From assembly GCA_016281115.1 (NCBI GenBank), contig JAEEHZ010000109.1:1-8126 (forward strand): a DNA stretch of 8,126 nt, read 5' to 3'. Origin of the DNA: Clostridiaceae bacterium. GTDB lineage: Bacteria > Bacillota > Clostridia > Oscillospirales > Acutalibacteraceae. Shown in pieces: positions 1-5,538 of the stretch; the stretch's first letter is position 1; every line of letters starts with the position of its first letter. The notes beneath the pieces were generated by a model. It worked only from the letters and a program-made list of their open reading frames with translations, was not told the origin of the DNA and did not search any database. The position numbers and the translations under genes were made by a program.

Positions 1-67
1 AACGATACATATTTATTATAAATGACATGAAGTCAATAAGCAAAATCCTTTTAGAAATAACACGCAG

Positions 68-86
68 AAAAAACGATGTTTTTTTT
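68..86. terminator. AT-rich hairpin, possible second or bidirectional terminator
   Basis: AAAAAAC (68-74) pairs with GTTTTTT (78-84) around a GAT loop and is followed by more T on the plus strand. The stem is weak, with only one G-C pair. It could serve as the terminator of a plus-strand gene lying left of the window, or as a backup for the stronger hairpin at 101-138. No gene is visible in 1-100. Confidence 0.35.
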
Positions 87-100
87 GTGTAAATAAACAA

Positions 101-138
101 AAAAGAGCTGCTCAATTGTTAAAACGAGCAACTCTTTT
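101..138 (-). terminator. Rho-independent terminator of the hydE-tcdA-mobA/modE-like operon
   Basis: Inverted repeat with arms at 101-113 and 126-138: 13 pairs with one mismatch, around a 12-nt loop. Read on the minus strand, the stem runs straight into a U-rich tract (TTTTTTGTTTATTT). It begins 7 bases beyond the stop codon of the fusion gene that ends at 146, as expected for the end of this operon. The A-rich left arm also gives it some terminator character in the other direction. Confidence 0.85.
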
Positions 139-145
139 GCCAGAA

Positions 146-1063
146 TTATATTAAATAATCAAACCGTTTGTAATATTCTTCTTGAGCTATTGTGTAAATG
201 TAAGATTCAAATTCCAGATAATTCTGCAGAAATTCTTCGCCTGCCGTTGTAAGATGAGTACTTCCGCCATCTTTACCGCCTCTGCGCCGCTCGACAATCC
301 GGATATTTAAATTTTGTTCAAGTTTATTTATCATATCCCATGCCATGCTGTGAGCAATACCAGAATAAGCGCATGAAACACGCATGTTATGTGTATCCGA
401 AATCAAAAACAGCAAAAGCTTCAATCGTTCCGAGAAAAACGGTAATTCTTTTTCAAGCTGCATATGGAGCACCGGGCGCATTATTGTGTTATTATGCTCG
501 TTGCGTCGCTCCAAAAGCTCAGCTTCATTATGAATGTTGGTTACGACGCCTTTATCCTCAACATCTACCCACACTCTCGCATCACCGCACGAATTTATCG
601 CCCCGCGCAGTCCGTCGTCACCCTTATAGTTTAAAACTTCAGGAATTATTCTATCTGACAGTACAACAGGATGTCCGCCTTTACCGTGATATGACGGTAC
701 TACTATTTCTCCCTTTGTATTTATAAGTGTTGTTAATGTAATAGGTGTAAACATGGGGACATTTACGGGAGTAAACACAACGGCTCTGCATTTGCCGTGC
801 AGATATCCGAGTCCTGTAAGCACTGACTCCATAAGCTGCGGCTCGTGAGATTCATTATTCTGCAGAAAAATAACACCGTAAGGGGAAAGCTGCTTTTTTA
901 CTTCTTCTTCATCGCTTCCGGTAATTACAACTATAGGAAATATTCCTGCCTGCCTGTAGCTTATGACTATACGGCGAATTATTGAAATGGTACCGACCTG
1001 CATCAAAGGCTTTGCAAGCTTATTAGCGGCAGCAATAATTCCCCCGACTTGATTTAATTTCAT
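146..1063 (-). CDS. MobA/MocA-like nucleotidyltransferase domain fused to a ModE-like DNA-binding domain; catalytic motifs eroded
   Basis: The protein has 305 residues. Residues about 5-185 resemble molybdenum-cofactor nucleotidyltransferases (MobA/MocA fold): the FTPVxVPMF segment (97-105), GKGGHPVVL (127-135) and GDDGLRG (148-154). Residues about 195-285 resemble the winged-helix domain of ModE (LysR-type HTH): MAWDMINKLE (240-249), then ERRRGGKDGGSTHLTTAGEEFL (258-279). Such fusions are known beside selenium-dependent molybdenum hydroxylase genes and are thought to link molybdenum cofactor status to transcription. Here the usual LAAGxSxRMGxxK loop is about four residues short: AAANKLAK at 11-18 keeps only the Lys. 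The Asp of the PVDxP metal site is Asn101. Catalysis is therefore doubtful, while the DNA-binding half looks intact. The start is supported by AGAGGTG 6-7 nt upstream. It lies 24 bases after tcdA, last in its operon. Confidence 0.85.
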   Translation of the reverse strand: MKLNQVGGIIAAANKLAKPLMQVGTISIIRRIVISYRQAGIFPIVVITGSDEEEVKKQLSPYGVIFLQNNESHEPQLMESVLTGLGYLHGKCRAVVFTPVNVPMFTPITLTTLINTKGEIVVPSYHGKGGHPVVLSDRIIPEVLNYKGDDGLRGAINSCGDARVWVDVEDKGVVTNIHNEAELLERRNEHNNTIMRPVLHMQLEKELPFFSERLKLLLFLISDTHNMRVSCAYSGIAHSMAWDMINKLEQNLNIRIVERRRGGKDGGSTHLTTAGEEFLQNYLEFESYIYTIAQEEYYKRFDYLI

Positions 1064-1087
1064 AGCAGCACCTCTTTTCGTTATGTT

Positions 1088-1861
1088 TTAAGGCAACACC
1101 GCAGGGTTTGCGGCACACAAATCTTTTATTACCTCTCCGGCAATCAGAAGTCCGGCAACCGATGGGACAAATGCCACACTTCCCGGAATATCCCTGCGTT
1201 CGGTACATTTATGCTTGGCGCCGGGTGGACAAATACAGTGCGTGCGGCAACTGATCGACATATCTTCGATAGGTCGTGTAGGCTTTTCCTCAGAATATAC
1301 GACCTTTAGTTTTTTTACCCCGCGTTTTCGCAATTCGTGGCGCATCACCTTGGCAAGCGGACACATTTTTGTTTTGTAGATATCGGCTATTCGAAATTGA
1401 CTGCCGTCAAGCTTATTGCCTGCTCCCATACAACTGATGATCGGCACACCGTACCTTTGCGCTTGCAGCACAAGTTCTATTTTTGCCGAAACTGTGTCTA
1501 CTGCATCAACGATATAGTCGTATTCGTTAAACGGAAACTCATCTGCATTTTCGGGCAGAAAAAAGCACTTGCGTACGGTGATTTCCGCATCCGGATTGAT
1601 TTCAAGCATTCGTTCCGTCATAACATCGACTTTGTACTTTCCTACGGTTTTTCTCGTTGCGATAATCTGACGATTGAGATTGGTCAGGCAGACCTTATCG
1701 TCATCGATCAATTCAAAATGCCCCACGCCGCTTCGTATTAATGCCTCACAAGTATAACCGCCCACACCGCCGATGCCGAAAACGGCTACACGGCTTGCCC
1801 GCAGCTTTTCAATAGCTTCTTTGCCGAGCAATAACTGTGTTCTTGAAAATTGATTCAGCAT
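1088..1861 (-). CDS. tcdA: tRNA threonylcarbamoyladenosine dehydratase (ThiF/E1-like)
   Basis: The 257-residue protein matches the TcdA/CsdL family in length and layout. TcdA uses ATP to cyclise t6A to ct6A at position 37 of ANN-decoding tRNAs, in the cytoplasm. The Rossmann nucleotide loop is GIGGVGG at 29-35. The E1-like NLNRQ motif is at 61-65, and the acidic VDAVDT segment at 118-123. The C-terminal part has the family block SISCRTHCICPPG (202-214) and RRDIPGSVAFVPSVAG (222-237), whose Cys cluster (205, 209, 211, 219) separates it from MoeB and ThiF proper. The start is supported by AAAGAGG about 10 nt upstream. It sits between hydE and the MobA/ModE-like gene with short gaps, so it is probably cotranscribed. 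In some bacteria TcdA works with a cysteine desulfurase system, which may be relevant given the sulfur genes nearby, but that is inference. Confidence 0.92.
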   Translation of the reverse strand: MLNQFSRTQLLLGKEAIEKLRASRVAVFGIGGVGGYTCEALIRSGVGHFELIDDDKVCLTNLNRQIIATRKTVGKYKVDVMTERMLEINPDAEITVRKCFFLPENADEFPFNEYDYIVDAVDTVSAKIELVLQAQRYGVPIISCMGAGNKLDGSQFRIADIYKTKMCPLAKVMRHELRKRGVKKLKVVYSEEKPTRPIEDMSISCRTHCICPPGAKHKCTERRDIPGSVAFVPSVAGLLIAGEVIKDLCAANPAVLP

Positions 1862-1922
1862 TTTATATCGACCTCTTTACGCTTTTTATGATGTAATCCT
1901 TGATTAATTAGTTTTCAAATCC

Positions 1923-2978
1923 TTATATAACGGCATCGGGATGATCGCCTCTGCTGTCCGCTACAGAATAGCCAATGCGTTCAACTCTTCGCCTTAAGCA
2001 CATATTACATTCAGCCGCTTCCTCGCCGGTACAGATTTTTCCGTCATATAAAAGGTATTTTTTCCTTGCGTCAACCGGAGACAGATTTGGCATCAATACA
2101 TTCGCTCCTGCAAGTATTCCTTTTTCTCTGCCCAAAGCGTCTGCCGTTCCCAATGCCGTAGTTGCCGGAAGAAGCGCTTTCGGAAACAAAAGTCTTAATA
2201 TTGCCAACAGAAGAAGAGTTTGTCTTACGCTTCCTCGGGGTTCGTTGCAAAACGGCGTATCCTTATGCGGAATAAACGGTCCTATGCCGATCATATGCGG
2301 CTGCAGCTCCTGCATAAAAACAATATCCTCATAGATATGTTGGGTAGTTTGATGCGGGGTACCTACCATGATACCGCAACCAACCTGAAAGCCTATTTCT
2401 TTTAAATTTAACAGACAGTTTTTACGGTTTTTCCCGGACATGGCTGACGGGTGCAGCTTTTTATAATGATCTTCATTCGCTGTCTCATGGCGCAAAAGAT
2501 ATCTATCTGCTCCGGCATTGTAAAACTTTTGATAACTTTCATAAGATTTTTCTCCGATGGAAAGCGTTACAGCGCATGAAGGATGCCGCTCTTTGATTTT
2601 TCTTACTAAATCGGCGATTCTATCGTCTGTAAAATAAGGATCCTCGCCTCCTTGAAGGACAAATGTTTTAAATCCTAATTCCTTGCCTATGTCACAGCAG
2701 GAAAGAATATCGTCCTCTGTGAGTCTGTATCTTTCAGTTTTCGCATTGCTGCGGCGTATTCCGCAGTAATAACAATCATTTTTGCAGTAATTGGTAAATT
2801 CAATAAGACCTCGAATATATATTTGTTTTCCGTAGAATATCTCTGCCGTATTTCTTGCCGCTTCAAACAGATAATCCTCATTGCCTTCCGCATTCTCAAA
2901 AATATATGTTAAATCGGTTTTTGTTATCCTTTTTGAGCGTCTTATATCATCTACTATGCGTTTAAACTCTTTTTCCAT
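1923..2978 (-). CDS. hydE: [FeFe]-hydrogenase H-cluster radical SAM maturase HydE
   Basis: The chosen start gives 351 residues, the usual HydE length. HydE is a radical SAM enzyme that acts with HydG and HydF to build the diiron subcluster of [FeFe]-hydrogenase. The motif CxxxCxxC lies at C65, C69, C72 inside the HydE-typical RGLIEFTNYCKNDCYYCGIRRSN. LQGGEDPYF (108-116) follows the radical SAM glycine motif. A C-terminal C-x7-C-x2-C (C316, C324, C327) matches the second, non-essential Fe-S site known in some HydE proteins and argues against PylB or BioB. The ATG at 2978 begins at the conserved N-terminus and has AAGGCG about 9 nt upstream. The frame stays open 45 codons further, to a TTG at 3113, but that stretch has no family-like sequence and contains a 17-bp tandem duplication, so it is read here as leader. 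No hydF, hydG or hydrogenase gene is in the window. Confidence 0.92.
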   Translation of the reverse strand: MEKEFKRIVDDIRRSKRITKTDLTYIFENAEGNEDYLFEAARNTAEIFYGKQIYIRGLIEFTNYCKNDCYYCGIRRSNAKTERYRLTEDDILSCCDIGKELGFKTFVLQGGEDPYFTDDRIADLVRKIKERHPSCAVTLSIGEKSYESYQKFYNAGADRYLLRHETANEDHYKKLHPSAMSGKNRKNCLLNLKEIGFQVGCGIMVGTPHQTTQHIYEDIVFMQELQPHMIGIGPFIPHKDTPFCNEPRGSVRQTLLLLAILRLLFPKALLPATTALGTADALGREKGILAGANVLMPNLSPVDARKKYLLYDGKICTGEEAAECNMCLRRRVERIGYSVADSRGDHPDAVI

Positions 2979-3130
2979 ATGCTCACGCCTTGACTGATCT
3001 TTCGCCTTGACTGATCTTTTATTTTTATAGTTTAGAGGGACGAGTATGCCGGGCCGTCCTCGATGTGACAAAGCCGCATGGCCGTTTCTTTGCGACGATA
3101 TCCTTTTATACAAGCCTATCGGCTAAATAT
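2979..3130 (-). promoter_or_regulatory. Long structured 5' leader of hydE
   Basis: Transcription from the promoter at 3137-3165 would leave about 150 nt of leader before the hydE ATG. It can form several stem-loops: AGCC-GATA-GGCT just after the expected transcription start (3115-3126), a CAAAG/CTTTG stem with an inner GCC/GGC (about 3068-3095), and GAGGACG pairing with CGTCCCTC around about 11 nt (3036-3062). It ends in the 17-bp duplication. No riboswitch class could be assigned by eye. It may be regulatory, or simply leftover sequence from an insertion. Confidence 0.4.
2986..3019. repeat. 17-bp perfect tandem duplication at the hydE ribosome-binding region
   Basis: Two identical head-to-tail copies of a 17-base unit (2986-3002 and 3003-3019), CGCCTTGACTGATCTTT on the plus strand, end 8 bases before the hydE start codon. 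On the mRNA strand each copy ends in AAGGCG, so the putative Shine-Dalgarno sequence is duplicated. Seventeen is not a multiple of three, which fits an untranslated leader better than a coding extension. Confidence 0.9.
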
Positions 3131-3136
3131 GAGATT

Positions 3137-3165
3137 ATTATAAATATTTAAGCCTGCTTTGTCAA
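3137..3165 (-). promoter_or_regulatory. Consensus sigma-70/SigA promoter for hydE operon
   Basis: On the minus strand TTGACA (3165-3160) and TATAAT (3142-3137) are separated by exactly 17 bp, a full match to the housekeeping consensus. The expected start of transcription is near 3130. The spacer and -10 edge hold the perfect 10-bp palindrome TAAATATTTA (3141-3150), which could be a repressor operator, although AT-rich palindromes of this size also arise by chance. Confidence 0.85.
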
Positions 3166-3179
3166 TAGATACCGCGTGT

Positions 3180-3695
3180 ATGCCACGTCAATATAAAGGG
3201 CTGACGCAGCATACTATCTCCAAATCGGAAATCGTTTCAGGCAGGATACAAAAAGAAATGAGCGAAAGGAAATTGCGGCTTGCAGACGCCGAAAGAGAGT
3301 ATGCAATTGCTTTAAAAAATCTCAATTTGCTCAAAGAAGAAATTGTAAAATGCCTTGAGGGAAAAAGCAGTTTTTCAAAAGATACTCTCGCCGGGCTTAT
3401 ATCGGACACCGAAAAGAAATGTAATGACCTTGATAATATACGCGAAAGTATAAAAGCAGAGCTCAAACAAACCGAAAATTTGCAAACCGAGTTGTGCAAC
3501 AAATATGATGAGATAATCTCTTGGTCTGAGCTTTTTGATAACGCAACGACAGAAGCCAAAAAGATGATCGTAAACAGTATGATAAAACGAATTGACGTAT
3601 TTCGTGATTATAGACTGGAAATAGAGTTCAATTTCGACATCAGACAGTTTTTCCTCGGAATTGACGCAGAAAGAGTGCTAGATCTAAGCGCATGA
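3180..3695 (+). pseudogene. C-terminal remnant of a large serine recombinase
   Basis: An open frame of about 170 codons resembles only the C-terminal third of large serine recombinases of mobile elements, which are normally about 500-550 residues. After a short segment that looks like the end of the zinc-ribbon region, there is a long, charged coiled coil. The typical tail follows: SWSELFDNATTEAKKMIVNSMIKRIDVFRDYRLEIEFNF, compare the family pattern W-x-x-x-F-(~5)-KKMI-(~3)-LI-x-R-(I/V)-V. The catalytic resolvase domain with its serine and the following recombinase domain are absent; the left side abuts the hydE promoter instead. It is the only gene-like frame on the plus strand and is surely inactive as a recombinase. 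It could be a small expressed coiled-coil protein, but no convincing ribosome site is seen. Confidence 0.8.
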
Positions 3696-3710
3696 TTAAT
3701 ACATCGCAGC

Positions 3711-3742
3711 AAAAAGACAGCCCGGAAAAATGGGCTGTTTTT
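3711..3742 (+). terminator. Rho-independent terminator after the recombinase remnant
   Basis: ACAGCCC (3717-3723) pairs perfectly with GGGCTGT (3732-3738) around GGAAAAAT, followed by TTTTA on the plus strand and preceded by AAAAAG. It lies 16 bases after the recombinase stop codon and probably belonged to the same mobile element. Confidence 0.85.
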
Positions 3743-3783
3743 ATTTCTGTGTTTAACACACGAAATACCGGCAAATGAATTAA

Positions 3784-3948
3784 ATATCTCACTTCGTTCG
3801 ATATGAAATGTTCGCCTTGCGGCAAACATGAAATATTCGGCGTTGCCGAATATGAAACAAAATAAATCCCATTCATGCCTCAGGCATTTCATACGCCGCA
3901 GGCGTATTTCATGTGCAAAGCACATTTCACAAATCCCGTGAGGGATTT
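3784..3948. repeat. Array of seven short palindromes with inverting linkers
   Basis: Seven hairpins follow one another with loops of 3-4 bases: 3784-3804 (imperfect), 3808-3829 (one mismatch), 3833-3853 (9-bp perfect stem), 3875-3887, 3891-3907 (7-bp perfect), 3911-3925 and 3931-3948. Their stem sequences differ, but the linkers are conserved. ATGAAAT or ATGAAAC occurs on the left (3803-3809, 3828-3834, 3852-3858) and its reverse complement ATTTCAT or ATTTCAC on the right (3886-3892, 3906-3912, 3924-3930, 3949-3955). In addition 3860-3870 can pair with 3942-3952 over 11 bp, enclosing the three central-right hairpins. There is no coding frame of interest. It lies between the recombinase remnant and the tRNA relic, so it is probably the end region of a mobile element. 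Confidence 0.85.
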
Positions 3949-3957
3949 ATTTCATTG

Positions 3958-3983
3958 AAAAAACCGCCTCGCGGCGGTTTTTT
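3958..3983 (-). terminator. Strong hairpin terminator downstream of the tRNA relic
   Basis: The inverted repeat AAAAAACCGCC (3958-3968) / GGCGGTTTTTT (3973-3983) with a TCGC loop has a GC-rich stem core flanked by A and T runs, so it can end transcription in either direction. On the minus strand it starts one base after the CCA end of the tRNA-like sequence, the normal place for a tRNA terminator. Confidence 0.85.
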
Positions 3984-3984
3984 C

Positions 3985-4066
3985 TGGTGGAGATAAGCGG
4001 GATCGAACCGCTGACCTCCCCCTATGCCATTCAAGCGCTCTCCCGAGTAAAACGGTTACATACCCC
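3985..4066 (-). pseudogene. Decayed tRNA-Ala (GGC)-like gene with intact 3' end
   Basis: The minus strand ends like an alanine tRNA: T stem AGCGG/CCGCT around TTCGATC, acceptor strand TATCTCC, then A and encoded CCA (3985-3987). The anticodon loop region reads TGAATGGCAT with GGC at 4028-4026. The remainder does not fold: the 3' anticodon strand reads AGGGG where TCAAG is needed to pair with CTTGA, the D-arm is altered, and the 5' GGGGTAT cannot pair with TATCTCC. The 3' half is conserved and the 5' half has diverged, either from decay or because it is a 3'-end attachment-site duplicate left by an integrative element. Confidence 0.7.
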
Positions 4067-4373
4067 TCAATAAGGATTTATACGGCAAAAGCGTTATATT
4101 GTTCGGCTGAAGATTTGTATGCCGCTTTTATGGCGCTTTTTGTTCCACATTTCTGTTTCGGTCAATAGTAATTATATTGTTTGACAAATGTCCCGTTCGC
4201 ACAAAAAACTGTAAAGAATAATGTTATCGAAATCTTTGAAAAAAAATCGTCAAAACCCTTTTACAAGATCAAGATTAATTTCAGCGACCGCTCCTATCCC
4301 GGTAGAAAAGAGCAATTTGATCCGACTGCTGCCGAAACGAAACCGCTTTCACCTTTTCGGTATTATTGTATCA
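4067..4373. other. Intergenic stretch without a recognisable gene
   Basis: No frame here resembles a known protein and no ribosome site precedes the short open frames. No clear terminator follows the last gene of the minus-strand operon ending at 4374; there is only a T-rich stretch on the minus strand near 4240-4247 without a convincing stem. CCGCTTTTATGGCGCTTTTT near 4121-4140 is a short imperfect repetition. Together with 3159-4066 it forms the disrupted zone between the two operons. Confidence 0.6.
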
Positions 4374-4610
4374 TCAAATGACCAGTTGATAGGTAGCCGC
4401 AAGCTCTATGTTTCCTGCAAGGGCAGCACAGAGGACTGTGGACTCGACCTCCGGCGGAGCGCACCAAGCGAGACCGCAGTCGGCGGTGATCTGCCGGGGC
4501 GTAGGAATCAAACGACCGGGGATACCGTTTGCGAGGCAGTAACGTTCCATCTCCATCGCTGCTGTTGTTGTTGAGAAGGTCACAACCAATCGCAGTTGCT
4601 TTTCCCGCAT
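4374..4610 (-). CDS. DUF3343 protein, putative Se/S carrier (copy downstream of yedF)
   Basis: This 78-residue protein fits the small DUF3343 family, annotated as putative selenium or sulfur carriers. The family pattern is visible: LVVTFSTTTAAMEMERYC (8-25), then GIPGRLIPTPRQITADCGLAWC (29-50). Cys45 and Cys50 in CGLAWC are candidate carrier or redox residues. Its ATG overlaps the yedF stop by one base (TAATG), which implies translational coupling and equal output with YedF. It is the last gene of the operon and ends in two consecutive TGA codons. Its role is inferred from family and context; it shares little beyond the fold pattern with the second DUF3343 protein upstream of yedF. Confidence 0.85.
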   Translation of the reverse strand: MREKQLRLVVTFSTTTAAMEMERYCLANGIPGRLIPTPRQITADCGLAWCAPPEVESTVLCAALAGNIELAATYQLVI

Positions 4611-5221
4611 TACGGCTTAATTACCTTGTCGGCTTCAGCCAACGTCTCGACTATCGAGTACATATTTGTCACACCGCCGACAGCCAGCTTTTCGGTTAGT
4701 CCGTAGTAGTTCAAGCAGGTGCCGCATGTCAGAATTTGCACGCCTTGCGCCTCCATACTTTTCAGATCCTCCAAAGAAAGGGATCCCTCGGTGGTAAGGT
4801 GCGCGCCGCCGTTGTAGAACAGGATGGTCTTCGGCAGTTTGTCAAGTTGCGAAACGGCGTAGAGAAAGCCCTTCATAAGCTGCTTGCCAAGCTCATCGCT
4901 GCCGTGACCCATCACATCGGAGGTAACAGCAACAACTATGTTGCCTCTCCGATCCGGGATGCATGCAGCAGGTGTTTCCGCGGCTTTGTCGACTATCTTA
5001 TCCGCATCCATTGTGATAACAAAATGGTTTTCTTCAAGCTTCTCACTGTGAACCTTGAACCCCTTGCTTTCTGCCAGACGAGTAACATTCTGCACAGCTA
5101 CCTCATTATCCACATGTGTCTCCACAACTGCAGGAACGGTCAAACCCTCAAGTGTCTTGATCGTTTTGACCACCGGCAGCGGACAAGCCAAACCGATGGC
5201 GTCAACTTTAATTATATCCAT
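4610..5221 (-). CDS. yedF: Sulfurtransferase-like selenium metabolism protein YedF
   Basis: The 203-residue protein has two parts. Residues 1-75 are a TusA/SirA-like domain with the CPxP motif (LACPLP, Cys13) that carries persulfide in TusA. Residues about 93-200 form a DsrE/DsrF-like domain with CGTC at 166-169. This architecture is that of the selenium-metabolism YedF family, which is found in genomes with selD and is often next to selenium-dependent molybdenum hydroxylase genes. The likely role is to accept and hand on reduced sulfur or selenium as a Cys persulfide or perselenide. The start at 5221 is set by GGAGG 7 nt upstream (5229-5233); the frame extends to a TTG at 5245 but that would include the ribosome site. 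It lies 17 bases after one DUF3343 gene and overlaps the next. Confidence 0.93.
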   Translation of the reverse strand: MDIIKVDAIGLACPLPVVKTIKTLEGLTVPAVVETHVDNEVAVQNVTRLAESKGFKVHSEKLEENHFVITMDADKIVDKAAETPAACIPDRRGNIVVAVTSDVMGHGSDELGKQLMKGFLYAVSQLDKLPKTILFYNGGAHLTTEGSLSLEDLKSMEAQGVQILTCGTCLNYYGLTEKLAVGGVTNMYSIVETLAEADKVIKP

Positions 5222-5228
5222 ATTATTG

Positions 5229-5233
5229 CCTCC
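5229..5233 (-). promoter_or_regulatory. Ribosome-binding site fixing the yedF start
   Basis: GGAGG on the minus strand, 7 nt before ATG at 5221. This is the best Shine-Dalgarno sequence in the operon and rules out the TTG at 5245 as the start. Confidence 0.85.
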
Positions 5234-5238
5234 ATTTT

Positions 5239-5511
5239 TTAACAATACTTATCCCGATTGGACAGAAGCTTGCCCTCAAACGGCACAATTACGCGATATT
5301 CACCGTTATGTTCCTTGATACAGTCTCTAACGGCATCAATCAGTTCCGAACCAATCAGTAGTGCCATCCCACACGCCGCCGCTTCTTTAAGGCAACGAGG
5401 TGCAGGGGAAATACGGTTCTGCAGCCCATGCTCGTCCAGCAGCGCGTGCAGGGCAAATCCCTGCTCGTAATTGTCAAACAGTATGTACCAACGCAGATCT
5501 GTATCAGCCAT
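5239..5511 (-). CDS. DUF3343 protein, putative Se/S carrier (copy upstream of yedF)
   Basis: The 90-residue protein resembles DUF3343: WYILFDNYEQGFALHALLDEHG (8-29), then ISPAPRCLKEAAACGMALLI (34-53). Cys40 and Cys47 occupy the region where this family has its Cys residues, and the chain ends in a Cys (Cys90, RDKYC). The ATG at 5511 is preferred because AAAGAG lies 7 nt before it; the ATG at 5517 would have only one base between that sequence and the start. The gene sits 27 bases after the aminotransferase gene and 17 before yedF. It probably exchanges persulfide or perselenide with these neighbours, which is inference from context. Confidence 0.85.
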   Translation of the reverse strand: MADTDLRWYILFDNYEQGFALHALLDEHGLQNRISPAPRCLKEAAACGMALLIGSELIDAVRDCIKEHNGEYRVIVPFEGKLLSNRDKYC

Positions 5512-5538
5512 ACTCATTCTCTTTTTTATAATTTAATT

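Noticed and set aside
1..41. Promoter-like TTGACT and TATAAT on the minus strand near the left edge
   Set aside because: The boxes are only about 10 bp apart, too close for a SigA promoter.
3040..3100. c-di-GMP-I riboswitch suggested by GTCGCAAAG in the hydE leader
   Set aside because: Only the short CGCAAAG resembles that class; the paired stems and tetraloop/receptor elements could not be found.
2979..3113. In-frame extension of HydE from TTG at 3113
   Set aside because: The extra 45 residues have no HydE-like sequence, the start would be TTG without a good ribosome site, and the stretch holds a non-triplet tandem duplication.
3784..3948. CRISPR array
   Set aside because: The repeated units are 7-base linkers, the intervening sequences are themselves palindromes of about 13-22 bases, and no cas gene is near.
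4371..4376. Two consecutive TGA codons at the end of the downstream DUF3343 gene, considered as selenocysteine sites in a selenium operon
   Set aside because: The protein already has the full family length, the frame after the TGA pair has no family-like residues, and no bacterial SECIS-like hairpin is evident just downstream.
4181..4574. Plus-strand open frames of 66 and 117 codons
   Set aside because: No ribosome site or recognisable motif; the longer one mostly overlaps the DUF3343 gene on the other strand, so it is a shadow frame.
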